A stretch of DNA of 42,630 nt from JBNLBT01 sp050303435 (lineage in GTDB: Bacteria > Pseudomonadota > Gammaproteobacteria > Xanthomonadales > Marinicellaceae): the NCBI GenBank assembly GCA_050303435.1, contig JBNLBT010000019.1, positions 1 to 42,630 of the forward strand, given 5' to 3'. This document shows positions 22,720-30,338 of this stretch, piece by piece. A model generated the notes under the pieces. That model saw only the letters and a list, made by a program, of their open reading frames with translations. It made no database searches and was not told the origin of the DNA. A program made the translations under genes and the position numbers. Each line of letters starts with the position of its first letter. The stretch's first letter is position 1.

Positions 22720-25700
22720 ATGGCACGCACCACCCTTCTGATCCTTCTGGTCGTTTTTTTCATTGCACCCGTGGCCGCGCAACCGGTGCCCGAACCGCTG
22801 CAGGCCTGGGTTGACTGGGTGCAATGGCAACCGTCGCACAAACAATGTCCGCGCCGGCACAACGCCGCGGATAAACTCGGCAAAGCCGCCCGGCTGTGTT
22901 TCTGGAGCCAGCCGCTGAAACTGGACTTGCAAACCGACGGCGGCGCCTTCGATGTGCAGCTGCGCCTGTTCGATGCCGACTGGGTGCCATTGCCGGGGGA
23001 TGAAAAAAATTGGCCGGAACAGGTGCAGGTCAATGGCGTCAATGCCGTGGTTGCCAACCGAGAGAATAAACCTTTTGTGCGATTGCAAGCCGGAGAACAC
23101 CGCATCAAGGGACGCTTCTCCTGGGAAACGATGCCCCAGTTTCTTTCTGTTTCCGATGAGTATGCCCATGTGGACATGACGCGGTTCAATCAGACTCAGC
23201 CATTCGTTCAACGCAGCACGGACGGCTCGTTGTGGCTTATGCAGACGGATGAGACGTTGAATGAAAACGAGCGGGATGCCCTGGATGTTGAGGTGCTGCG
23301 ACTGATCTCCGACGGCCATCCGATGAAAATGCTGGTGCAGGTGCGTCTGCACGTGTCCGGTCGTGCACGCAACGTCGATCTGGGTTTGCTGAAGACGGCG
23401 CAGCTGGACGTGCTCAGCATCGACAGTGAATTGCCCGCTTCGGTGGACAGCGCGGGTCACCTGCAGGCGCGCTTGATGCCGGGAAATTATCAGTTGCAGG
23501 TGCTGATGCGCGTGCGCGGCTGGCCCGAGGCATTGAATTTCGAGCCGCAGGGAACGCATTGGCCGGCGCAGGAAGTCTGGGCTTTTGAAGACAACAAGCG
23601 CCTGCGTTTGACACAGATCAGTGGGGTGACGACGATCAACCCCGATCAGTCGGAATCCGAGTGGACGGATTTGCCGCATTATTTGGTACAGGCCGGCGAC
23701 GCCTTTCACATTGAGGAAATTAAACGCGGTTCCTTCAGCCGCAATGAACAATATCATTTGCGGCGCGAATCGTGGCATGCGTTTGAACAAAACAGTGTGC
23801 GCACAGTGGACCGCATCGAAGGTTTTCATTTGGGCTCCTGGCGTCTGGACGCTCAGCCCGCACTGGATTTGTTGACCGTGCAGTCGCACGGCGAATCCCT
23901 GCTGGTCACGCGCAGCACCGAAGGCTTGAAAGGGGTGGAATTGAAACGGCCGCAAATTGATGTGCACGCCATCAGTGAACAGGCGGCGCAGACACAGCAG
24001 CCGGTCACTGGCTGGAATCTGGATTTTGACACGGTGCACACCACCGTGCATCTGCCGCACGGATCGCTGGCGCTGGCCACTGCCGGTGTGGACAACGCCC
24101 AGGGTGTGTGGCTTGAGTACTGGAGCATCTGGTCGATGTTCTGGGTCATGCTGGCGGTCGCCGTGTGCCAGCGCCTGTTGGGCTGGCGCATCGCCGGTGT
24201 GGCGCTGGTGGCCCTGGTGCTGGGGCATTTTGAAGCGGGATTTCCGTTGTTCAATGTGTATTTCCTGCTGGTGATGTTGGCATTGGTCAAACTGCTGCAT
24301 CGTGGTTTACTGGGTCAGTTGACGCGTGGATTGCTGTGGTTGTCTGTGGCGCTGTTTGCGTTTGCTGCCGTGCCTTTTTTGCTCAACACCGCCAAATTGA
24401 CGGCGTTTCCACATCTGCATTATCAAGGTTACGGCATGCAGTGGACCATGGCCGCATCGCCCATGGCCGATGGGTTGTACAGCGTTGAAGGCGAAGAGAG
24501 CGATCTTGATGCCGATGTGGTGAAAAAATCGCGCAACAACTACATCGATGAACACCTGCAAACGCAGCAGTTCAGCAACATGGAAAAAAGCCTGCAATCG
24601 CCCGAAGAACGCGCGCAGGGGAAAATCACGGTCACTGGCGCCAGCTTTAAGCAGGCGCAATTTTTAAACAACCGGTATCAGTCCGGCGCCAACTTGCAAG
24701 CCGGCAAGGGGCGACCCAGCTGGCGTGGAGAAACGGTGACTTTGCGCTGGGACAACCCGGTGCAGGCACAGCAGAGGCACCGGCTGATTGTGTTGACGCC
24801 GTTTTGGCACAGCGTGTGGCGCGCCCTGGCGGTGGTTTTTTTCATCGGCTTGTCGCTGCGGTTGTTGCGCGCCGCGTTGCAGCAGCGCTTTGATTTCAGT
24901 TGGCAAAGCAAGTGGGCGGTGTTCGCCCTGTTTGTCTTGTTCATGACGCCGGCGTGGGGGCAATACCCGGATGAAAAACTGCTCGAGACGCTGCAACAGC
25001 GCACAACCGACGCGCCCGTGTGTGATGTGGACTGCGCCAGTCTGCAACGCATGGACATGACCCTCAACGGCGACCGGTTTGAGGCGCGACTGGAATACCA
25101 CGTCATACAAGCCGTGGCCGTGCCGTTGCCGCGCTCAGAAGAATGGACTCTGCGCCGGGTGGAGGACGCTCAGGGTCGGGCCTTGCTGCTCAGCGGTGAG
25201 CACGGTGAAAGCTGGGTGCACCTGCCGGCCGGCATCCACGCCGTGCACATTCACGGCCAATTCTCACCGCTGCCCATGGTGTTCATTGGTTTCCCGCTGG
25301 ATCCCAGTGCCGCGGTGGTTGAAGGCAGCGGCTGGACCGTGGCCGGTCTGCAACACCGCCGCGTGCTCAATCAATCGCTGCAATTGAATCGCACAGCCCA
25401 GTCCATTGACGCGCTGGCCAGTGGCTCGGGTGCCGAAATGAACACCGCGATCAATCCCGTGGTCATGATCGACCGCAGGTTGTATTTTGATCAGAACTGG
25501 ACGCTGCAGACGCACATCACCCGGCTGGCGCCGGAAAACGGTGCGATCAATGTCAAAGTGCCGCTGTGGACATTTGAAAATCCCACCACCGAACTGGACG
25601 TGGATGCGAACGGCGCGGTTAACGTGTCGCTGGCAGACGGGCAATTCGGCATGCATTGGACCTCTGCGATTGAGCGCAACAAAGCCTTGACTCTGCAGGC

Positions 25701-26832
25701 GCAGGATTCTGAAGAATTGCTGGAATCCTGGTCGGTTTTGTCGGCGCCGCAATGGCACATTGATTTTGATGGTGTGCCCAACGTCATTGCCAGCGACGCC
25801 CTGGACGTGGACGATTATTTTCTGCAGCAGTATCTGCCGCGCCCCGGCGAGCAATTGCAATTGCGCATCGAGATGCCTGAAGCGGTGAGTGGCGAGATTC
25901 TGGCGATCCAGAGTGTGCGCGTGCGCCACAGCGTGGGCCAGCGCATCGTCAAGTCCAGCGCCGAGATCGCCTACCGCGCCACCCAGGGCGGTCATTTGCC
26001 GCTGGATTTTGGCGCCGATGCGCGCATCAACGCGATCCGCTACGACGGCCAGGAAGGCCTGATTGTGCCGGAATCCGGCGCCTTCAATGCCGACGTCAAG
26101 CCCGGCACGCACCGCGTGCAGGTGGAATGGCAAAGCGCGCGGGGCGGCGGATTCATGACCCGCGCCCCGGCCTGGTTGATGGATCAGCCGTTCACCAATC
26201 TGTCCACCGAGATGAGTTTGCCAGGCGATGAATGGCTGCTGCACGCCAGCGGCATCGGCAAGGGGCCGGTGGTGCTGTACTGGTGGAGTCTGCTGGTGTT
26301 TGCCGCGCTGGCCTGGGGCCTGGCGCGGGTGCGCACATCGCCGCTGAAATTTCATCAATGGCTGATCCTTGGCGCCGGATTGGGGGTGTTTTCCTGGTAC
26401 GCCTTTGCGGTGGTGGCGGTGTGGCTGTTGATCAGCGGCCACCTGCGCGAGGGCGACGGTGATTTTGTGCAACGCCTCCCGGTGTTGAGCCAGTGGCTGT
26501 TGTTGTCGCTGACCTTTTTTGCCACCCTGGTGCTGATTGGTGCCCTGGCTTACGGCCTGCTGGCCGAGCCGGACATGGCCATTGAAGGCAACGGTTCATC
26601 GGCGCACCAGTTGCGCTGGTTTGTTGATCAGGGCGTGGCCGGGGCGCTGCCGCAGGTCGCGGCACTGACCGTGCCGATGTGGCTGTTCAAGGCCTTGACG
26701 CTGCTGTGGGCGGTGTGGCTGAGTGCGTCCCTGCTGAGCTGGGTGCTGGGCATACTGAAATCCTTTGACGCCTCGCGCTGGTGGCCGCCAAACAAGCCCG
26801 CGAAAAAAACCGCAGCATTGGACAAGGAATAA
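22720..26832 (+). CDS. Large membrane-anchored periplasmic protein, internally duplicated, unknown function
   Basis: 1370 aa from the ATG at 22720, which has the Shine-Dalgarno AAGGAG; the frame is open 18 codons upstream but the signal peptide (cleavage near VAA-Q, residue 20) fixes the start. Layout: periplasmic beta-rich region (about 21-465), four or so membrane helices (about 467-562), a soluble segment, further helices near 696-747, a second beta-rich region (about 748-1180), and a C-terminal helix cluster to about 1350. Parts of the two halves align: VPLP at 89 and 801, LQAGEHRIKGRFS at 122 and LPAGIHAVHIHGQFS at 835. The segment near 732-747 (VFALFVLFMTPAWG) resembles the N-terminal signal peptide. 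I recall uncharacterised proteobacterial proteins with similar C-terminal GNGSSAxxLRW patterns. It is monocistronic. No enzyme motif seen. Confidence 0.85.
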   Translation: MARTTLLILLVVFFIAPVAAQPVPEPLQAWVDWVQWQPSHKQCPRRHNAADKLGKAARLCFWSQPLKLDLQTDGGAFDVQLRLFDADWVPLPGDEKNWPEQVQVNGVNAVVANRENKPFVRLQAGEHRIKGRFSWETMPQFLSVSDEYAHVDMTRFNQTQPFVQRSTDGSLWLMQTDETLNENERDALDVEVLRLISDGHPMKMLVQVRLHVSGRARNVDLGLLKTAQLDVLSIDSELPASVDSAGHLQARLMPGNYQLQVLMRVRGWPEALNFEPQGTHWPAQEVWAFEDNKRLRLTQISGVTTINPDQSESEWTDLPHYLVQAGDAFHIEEIKRGSFSRNEQYHLRRESWHAFEQNSVRTVDRIEGFHLGSWRLDAQPALDLLTVQSHGESLLVTRSTEGLKGVELKRPQIDVHAISEQAAQTQQPVTGWNLDFDTVHTTVHLPHGSLALATAGVDNAQGVWLEYWSIWSMFWVMLAVAVCQRLLGWRIAGVALVALVLGHFEAGFPLFNVYFLLVMLALVKLLHRGLLGQLTRGLLWLSVALFAFAAVPFLLNTAKLTAFPHLHYQGYGMQWTMAASPMADGLYSVEGEESDLDADVVKKSRNNYIDEHLQTQQFSNMEKSLQSPEERAQGKITVTGASFKQAQFLNNRYQSGANLQAGKGRPSWRGETVTLRWDNPVQAQQRHRLIVLTPFWHSVWRALAVVFFIGLSLRLLRAALQQRFDFSWQSKWAVFALFVLFMTPAWGQYPDEKLLETLQQRTTDAPVCDVDCASLQRMDMTLNGDRFEARLEYHVIQAVAVPLPRSEEWTLRRVEDAQGRALLLSGEHGESWVHLPAGIHAVHIHGQFSPLPMVFIGFPLDPSAAVVEGSGWTVAGLQHRRVLNQSLQLNRTAQSIDALASGSGAEMNTAINPVVMIDRRLYFDQNWTLQTHITRLAPENGAINVKVPLWTFENPTTELDVDANGAVNVSLADGQFGMHWTSAIERNKALTLQAQDSEELLESWSVLSAPQWHIDFDGVPNVIASDALDVDDYFLQQYLPRPGEQLQLRIEMPEAVSGEILAIQSVRVRHSVGQRIVKSSAEIAYRATQGGHLPLDFGADARINAIRYDGQEGLIVPESGAFNADVKPGTHRVQVEWQSARGGGFMTRAPAWLMDQPFTNLSTEMSLPGDEWLLHASGIGKGPVVLYWWSLLVFAALAWGLARVRTSPLKFHQWLILGAGLGVFSWYAFAVVAVWLLISGHLREGDGDFVQRLPVLSQWLLLSLTFFATLVLIGALAYGLLAEPDMAIEGNGSSAHQLRWFVDQGVAGALPQVAALTVPMWLFKALTLLWAVWLSASLLSWVLGILKSFDASRWWPPNKPAKKTAALDKE

Positions 26833-26848
26833 AGCACACAGGTGACAT

Positions 26849-26875
26849 GCGATCGCTCAAGGCCTGAGCGATCGC
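26849..26875. terminator. Long perfect hairpin between convergent genes
   Basis: GCGATCGCTCA and TGAGCGATCGC form an 11-bp perfect stem with the 5-base loop AGGCC, between the stop of the large membrane protein (26832) and the stop of the HerA-like gene (26883). No T run on either side, so it may act as a bidirectional transcript-end stabiliser rather than a classic terminator. Confidence 0.5.
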
Positions 26876-26882
26876 CACGCTG

Positions 26883-28337
26883 TCAGCGGCGCCGCCCGAA
26901 GAGGTTTTTCCACAGGGAATTGACCAGCTTGGTGCCCAGGGATCGGGCCATGCTTTTGCCGGCCGATTCCCACACGCTCTGGCGTCCGGAGCGGCGGGTT
27001 TTCTGTTTTTCCGCCTCCAGTCGCAGCTGTTCCTGTTTTCTCTGTTCGGCCAGCTCAGTGGCGCGTGTCTTGAGCTTCTCATGCGCCGATTCGCGGTCCA
27101 GTGGCGTGTCGTACTTGCCTTTAACCGGCGAGCGTTCGATCACCAAAGCGCGTTCGGCGTCGCTGGCCGGGCCCATGCGGCAGCGCGGCGGTGCGATCTT
27201 GACGCGGTCCACCACGCGCGGCGCGCCTTTTTCATCCAGCGTGGAAACCAGGGCTTCGCCAACCCCCAGCTCGGTGATCGCTTGGGCGGTGTCAAAGGCC
27301 GGGTTGCTGCGGAACCCGTCGGCCACCGCGCGAATGACCTTTTTGTCCTTGGGTGTGTAGGCGCGCAGGGCGTGTTGAATTTTGTTGCCCAACTGGCCCA
27401 GCACGGTGTCGGGGATGTCTCCGGGCGATTGGGTGCAGAAATACACCCCCACGCCTTTGGAGCGGATCAGCCGCGCCACCTGTTCGATCTGGCGCAGCAG
27501 TTCATTCGGCGCGTCGCTGAAAATCAGGTGCGCCTCATCAAAGAACAGCACCAGTTTGGGTTTGGGCAGATCGCCGACTTCCGGCAGTGTTTCAAACAAT
27601 TCAGTCATCAGCCACAGCAAAAAGGTGGCGTACAGCTGCGGTTTCATCATCAGTTCGCGGGCTTCCATGACGCTGACGATGCCGCGCCCTGACATGTCCT
27701 GGCGCATCAGATCGGCCAGTTGCAGCGCCGGTTCGCCAAACAAGGCGTCGGCGCGCTGCGAAGACAGGTTCAACAGGCGCCGCTGAATCGCGCCGATCGA
27801 GGCGTGGGTGATGCGGCCGTATTGCTGCGATATTTCTTGGTGCTGATCGCCCAGGTGATTCAACAGGGACTTCAGATCGTCCAGATCCAGCAGCGCCAGT
27901 TGTTCATCCTCGGCGTATTTGAACGCCACCGCCAGCACGCCTTCCTGCACCTCGGACAATTCCAGCAGTCGTGAAAGATACATCGGTCCGATTTCAGCGA
28001 TGGTGGTGCGCACCGGATGGCCGTGGGCGGCAAAAATGTCCCAGAAGATGCACGGCGAGCCTTCGTAGCGATAATTTTCAATGCCCAGCTTTTGCGCGCG
28101 CTGATCCAAAAACTCCTTTTGTTCACCGGCCTGCGACAGGCCCGAGACATCGCCTTTCACGTCGGTGACGAACACCGGCACGCCGAGGGCCGAAAAATGT
28201 TCGGCCAGGACCTGTACGGTGACGGTTTTGCCGGTGCCGGTGGCGCCGGTGATCAGACCGTGGCGGTTGGCGTATTGGCCGAGAATGATGGCCGCTTCGC
28301 TGCCGGTGCCAAAGTGCAGTTTCACCGCGTCGTTCAT
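26883..28337 (-). CDS. HerA-like helicase / DUF853 ATPase (YjgR family)
   Basis: 484 aa P-loop ATPase of the HerA-FtsK group. Walker A is GATGTGKT at residues 31-38, Walker B is LVLFFDEAH near 265. A glutamine-bearing motif YFCTQSPGDIPDTVLGQLGNKIQHALRAYTPKD and the downstream GEALVSTLDEKGAPRVVDRVKIAPP are typical of the YjgR/DUF853 family, whose role is not established. The C-terminus is a lysine/arginine-rich coiled segment (REKLKTRATELAEQRKQEQ-like) ending FGRRR. The ATG overlaps the stop of the leucyl aminopeptidase gene (ATGA), so the two are coupled. No NurA nuclease gene is nearby, so this is not a HerA-NurA end-resection pair. Confidence 0.9.
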   Translation of the reverse strand: MNDAVKLHFGTGSEAAIILGQYANRHGLITGATGTGKTVTVQVLAEHFSALGVPVFVTDVKGDVSGLSQAGEQKEFLDQRAQKLGIENYRYEGSPCIFWDIFAAHGHPVRTTIAEIGPMYLSRLLELSEVQEGVLAVAFKYAEDEQLALLDLDDLKSLLNHLGDQHQEISQQYGRITHASIGAIQRRLLNLSSQRADALFGEPALQLADLMRQDMSGRGIVSVMEARELMMKPQLYATFLLWLMTELFETLPEVGDLPKPKLVLFFDEAHLIFSDAPNELLRQIEQVARLIRSKGVGVYFCTQSPGDIPDTVLGQLGNKIQHALRAYTPKDKKVIRAVADGFRSNPAFDTAQAITELGVGEALVSTLDEKGAPRVVDRVKIAPPRCRMGPASDAERALVIERSPVKGKYDTPLDRESAHEKLKTRATELAEQRKQEQLRLEAEKQKTRRSGRQSVWESAGKSMARSLGTKLVNSLWKNLFGRRR

Positions 28338-29731
28338 GCCGTGCCCCGCTTCAGCGTGGGCGGGTGCTTGCGACTGAGCCAGTCGTACACCGCGTGCATG
28401 CCGAGCGCTTCACCGCCGGCGTGACCGCCGGTGCGGCTGCCAAAATTCCAGCCGAAGGTGTCGATGTGAATCCACGGCGTGTGCACTTCGATGAAGTGCT
28501 GCAGATACAGCGCCGCGGTGATGCACCCGGCTTGCGGGATGCTGGCGGCGTTGGACAAATCGGCGATTTTTGGCTTGATGTATTTATTGTATGGTCGGTA
28601 CAGCGGCATCGGCCACAAGGGGTCGTGGCAGCGCCAGCTGGATTCGTGCAGGTTCTTCAGCACGTCATCGTCGTTGCAAAACAGCGGCGGCAGATCCGGT
28701 CCCAAGGCCACCCGTGCGGCGCCGGTGAGGGTGGCAAAATCAATCACCAGTGTCGGTTCATGTTCGCAGGCATAGCTCAGGGCGTCGCACAGAATCACCC
28801 GGCCTTCGGCGTCGGTGTGACCGATTTCCACACTCTGGCCGCTGCGTGTGACAACCACGTCGCCCTGGCGATAGGCGTTGCCGGCCACGGCGTTTTCCAC
28901 CGCCGGGATCAGCACTTTCAGGCGCACCGGCAATTCACTGCGCATGATCATGTCGGCCAGTCCCAGCACATGCGCGGCCCCGCCCATGTCTTTCTTCATC
29001 AGTTTCATGCCGGTGGCGTCTTTCATGTTGTTGCCGCCGGTGTCAAAGCACACCCCTTTACCCACCAGGCACACCAGCGGGGCGCTGTCCTCGCCCCAGT
29101 TCATCTCGATCAGGCGCGGCGCCTTGTGACTGGCGCGGCCGACCAGATGGATCGCCGGGAAATTGTGTGCCAGCAGGTCATCGCCGACGGTTTCGTGAAA
29201 ACGCGCGCGGTGTGTGCGGGCAAAATCGCGACAAAAATCCGACAACTCGGTCGGGCCCATGTCGTCGGCCGGGGTGTTGATCAAATCGCGCACCATCGCC
29301 GTGGCCATCACCCGGCGCAGGGTGAGGCCTTGCATTTCCGCGTCCTGGACGTGCAACACGGGCCGTGGCTTGCTGCTTTTTTTGTAGCGCTCAAAGCGGT
29401 AGCCACCGAAACCCCAGGCCGCGATCAATGCGGCACGCACCGCCGCGTCTTCGTGTTCGATGACGTATTCGCCGGCCGGCAAGCGGTTGACGGCGCGACT
29501 CATGGGGTGCGGATTCAAATCGTCGCTCAGACCCCAGTACACGCGTTCGATGTGGCCCTCGGCGTCCATGGCGCACAACACCTCGCCCGGGCGTGCGCTA
29601 AAATCCGCGTGCTGCGCCAGATTTTGGGTGCGCTGCGGCTGCGTGGCCAACCAGGCATCGAAATCGCTCTGACGCACGGGCGTGATCGGGGCGCCGTCGC
29701 TGCCGGCGCGAATGAGAATGCTGTCTGACAT
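28334..29731 (-). CDS. M17 leucyl aminopeptidase family protein
   Basis: 465 aa metallo-exopeptidase that removes N-terminal residues, probably as a hexamer with two metals. The catalytic domain has GKGVCFDTGGNNMK (about 224-236), MKKDMGGAAHVLG, and HTDAEGRVILCDAL around residue 307. The usual N-T-D-A-E-G-R has His in place of Asn, while the metal-binding Asp and Glu and the Arg are kept. The N-terminal domain is diverged. Start: ATG at 29731 (MSDSILIR); the frame extends 13 codons upstream past the promoter. A TTTACC-17-TATAAT promoter precedes it. It is co-transcribed with the HerA-like gene. Confidence 0.92.
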   Translation of the reverse strand: MSDSILIRAGSDGAPITPVRQSDFDAWLATQPQRTQNLAQHADFSARPGEVLCAMDAEGHIERVYWGLSDDLNPHPMSRAVNRLPAGEYVIEHEDAAVRAALIAAWGFGGYRFERYKKSSKPRPVLHVQDAEMQGLTLRRVMATAMVRDLINTPADDMGPTELSDFCRDFARTHRARFHETVGDDLLAHNFPAIHLVGRASHKAPRLIEMNWGEDSAPLVCLVGKGVCFDTGGNNMKDATGMKLMKKDMGGAAHVLGLADMIMRSELPVRLKVLIPAVENAVAGNAYRQGDVVVTRSGQSVEIGHTDAEGRVILCDALSYACEHEPTLVIDFATLTGAARVALGPDLPPLFCNDDDVLKNLHESSWRCHDPLWPMPLYRPYNKYIKPKIADLSNAASIPQAGCITAALYLQHFIEVHTPWIHIDTFGWNFGSRTGGHAGGEALGMHAVYDWLSRKHPPTLKRGTA

Positions 29732-29758
29732 GGGTGCAAATGGTCCTGAAAAAATCAC

Positions 29759-29787
29759 ATTATAGACCAAGCCTTGCCACGGGTAAA
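29759..29787 (-). promoter_or_regulatory. Promoter of the aminopeptidase-HerA operon
   Basis: Minus strand TTTACC (4 of 6 to the -35 consensus), 17 bases, TATAAT (perfect -10), about 27 bases before the ATG. Confidence 0.65.
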
Positions 29788-29829
29788 AAATCTTCGCAGA
29801 ACAGCCGTCTTAACGAGAATGGCTGCACT

Positions 29830-30273
29830 TCAGCCGGGTTGCCAGCGCATGCGCTGATGCGGGATGTCGTCTTCCAGATAAAAATGACCGGTGTTGCGAA
29901 AGCCCAGGCGGGTGTAAAAACGGTGCAGATAGGACTGCGCGGAAATGCACACCGCGCTGTCTGGGTATCGCCGGCGGATTTCATCCATGCACTGTCGCAT
30001 CAGACATTCACCCAGACCGCTGCCGCGCGCCGGTAAGGCAGTCAACACCCGGCCGATGGAGGCGTCCGCTCCGGGTGCGTCCGGGGCCAGGATGCGGGCG
30101 TAGGCCTGCACCTCACCGGCGGCGTCGCATTGAAACACGTGCAGCGCGTCGGCATCGGCGTTGTCAAGGTCCTGGTAGGGGCAATTCTGTTCCACGCAGA
30201 ACACCGCGATGCGCGCGCGCAGGATCCGGTACAACTCGCCGGAGGTCAGTTCATCGAATGTTTTTGTTTGCAT
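29830..30273 (-). CDS. elaA: ElaA-family GNAT acetyltransferase
   Basis: 147 aa single GNAT domain of the ElaA type. It shows the ElaA N-terminal signature ELYRILRARIAVFCVEQNCPYQDLDNADADALHVF, the acetyl-CoA loop region GRVLTALPARGSGLGECLMRQCMDEI, and the C-terminal SAQSYLHRFYTRLGFRNTGHFYLEDDIPHQRM. The substrate of the family is unknown. I take the ATG at 30273; a GTG two codons upstream (30279) is also possible. It is divergent from the AsmA gene, and separated from the downstream aminopeptidase gene by 98 bases that contain that gene's own promoter. Confidence 0.9.
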   Translation of the reverse strand: MQTKTFDELTSGELYRILRARIAVFCVEQNCPYQDLDNADADALHVFQCDAAGEVQAYARILAPDAPGADASIGRVLTALPARGSGLGECLMRQCMDEIRRRYPDSAVCISAQSYLHRFYTRLGFRNTGHFYLEDDIPHQRMRWQPG

Positions 30274-30285
30274 CTTCACATCTAT

Positions 30286-30312
30286 TTGACCGGGGTTGTG
30301 GTATTGTATCCG
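30286..30312 (+). promoter_or_regulatory. Weak promoter candidate for the AsmA-family gene
   Basis: TTGACC (5 of 6 to -35), 15 bases, TATCCG. The spacer is short and the -10 poor, so this is tentative. It lies in the 65-base divergent gap with elaA. Confidence 0.25.
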
Positions 30313-30338
30313 CTGATTTCCCGCGATTCGAATGATCC

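Noticed and set aside
26883..28337. HerA-like ATPase as part of a defence system
   Set aside because: HerA/SIR2 or HerA/DUF4297 defence pairs need a partner effector gene. Here the neighbours are an aminopeptidase and convergent genes, and the sequence fits the YjgR/DUF853 family.
28364..29728. Plus-strand frame of 454 codons opposite the leucyl aminopeptidase
   Set aside because: Covers the conserved M17 gene on the other strand and contains only low-information composition.
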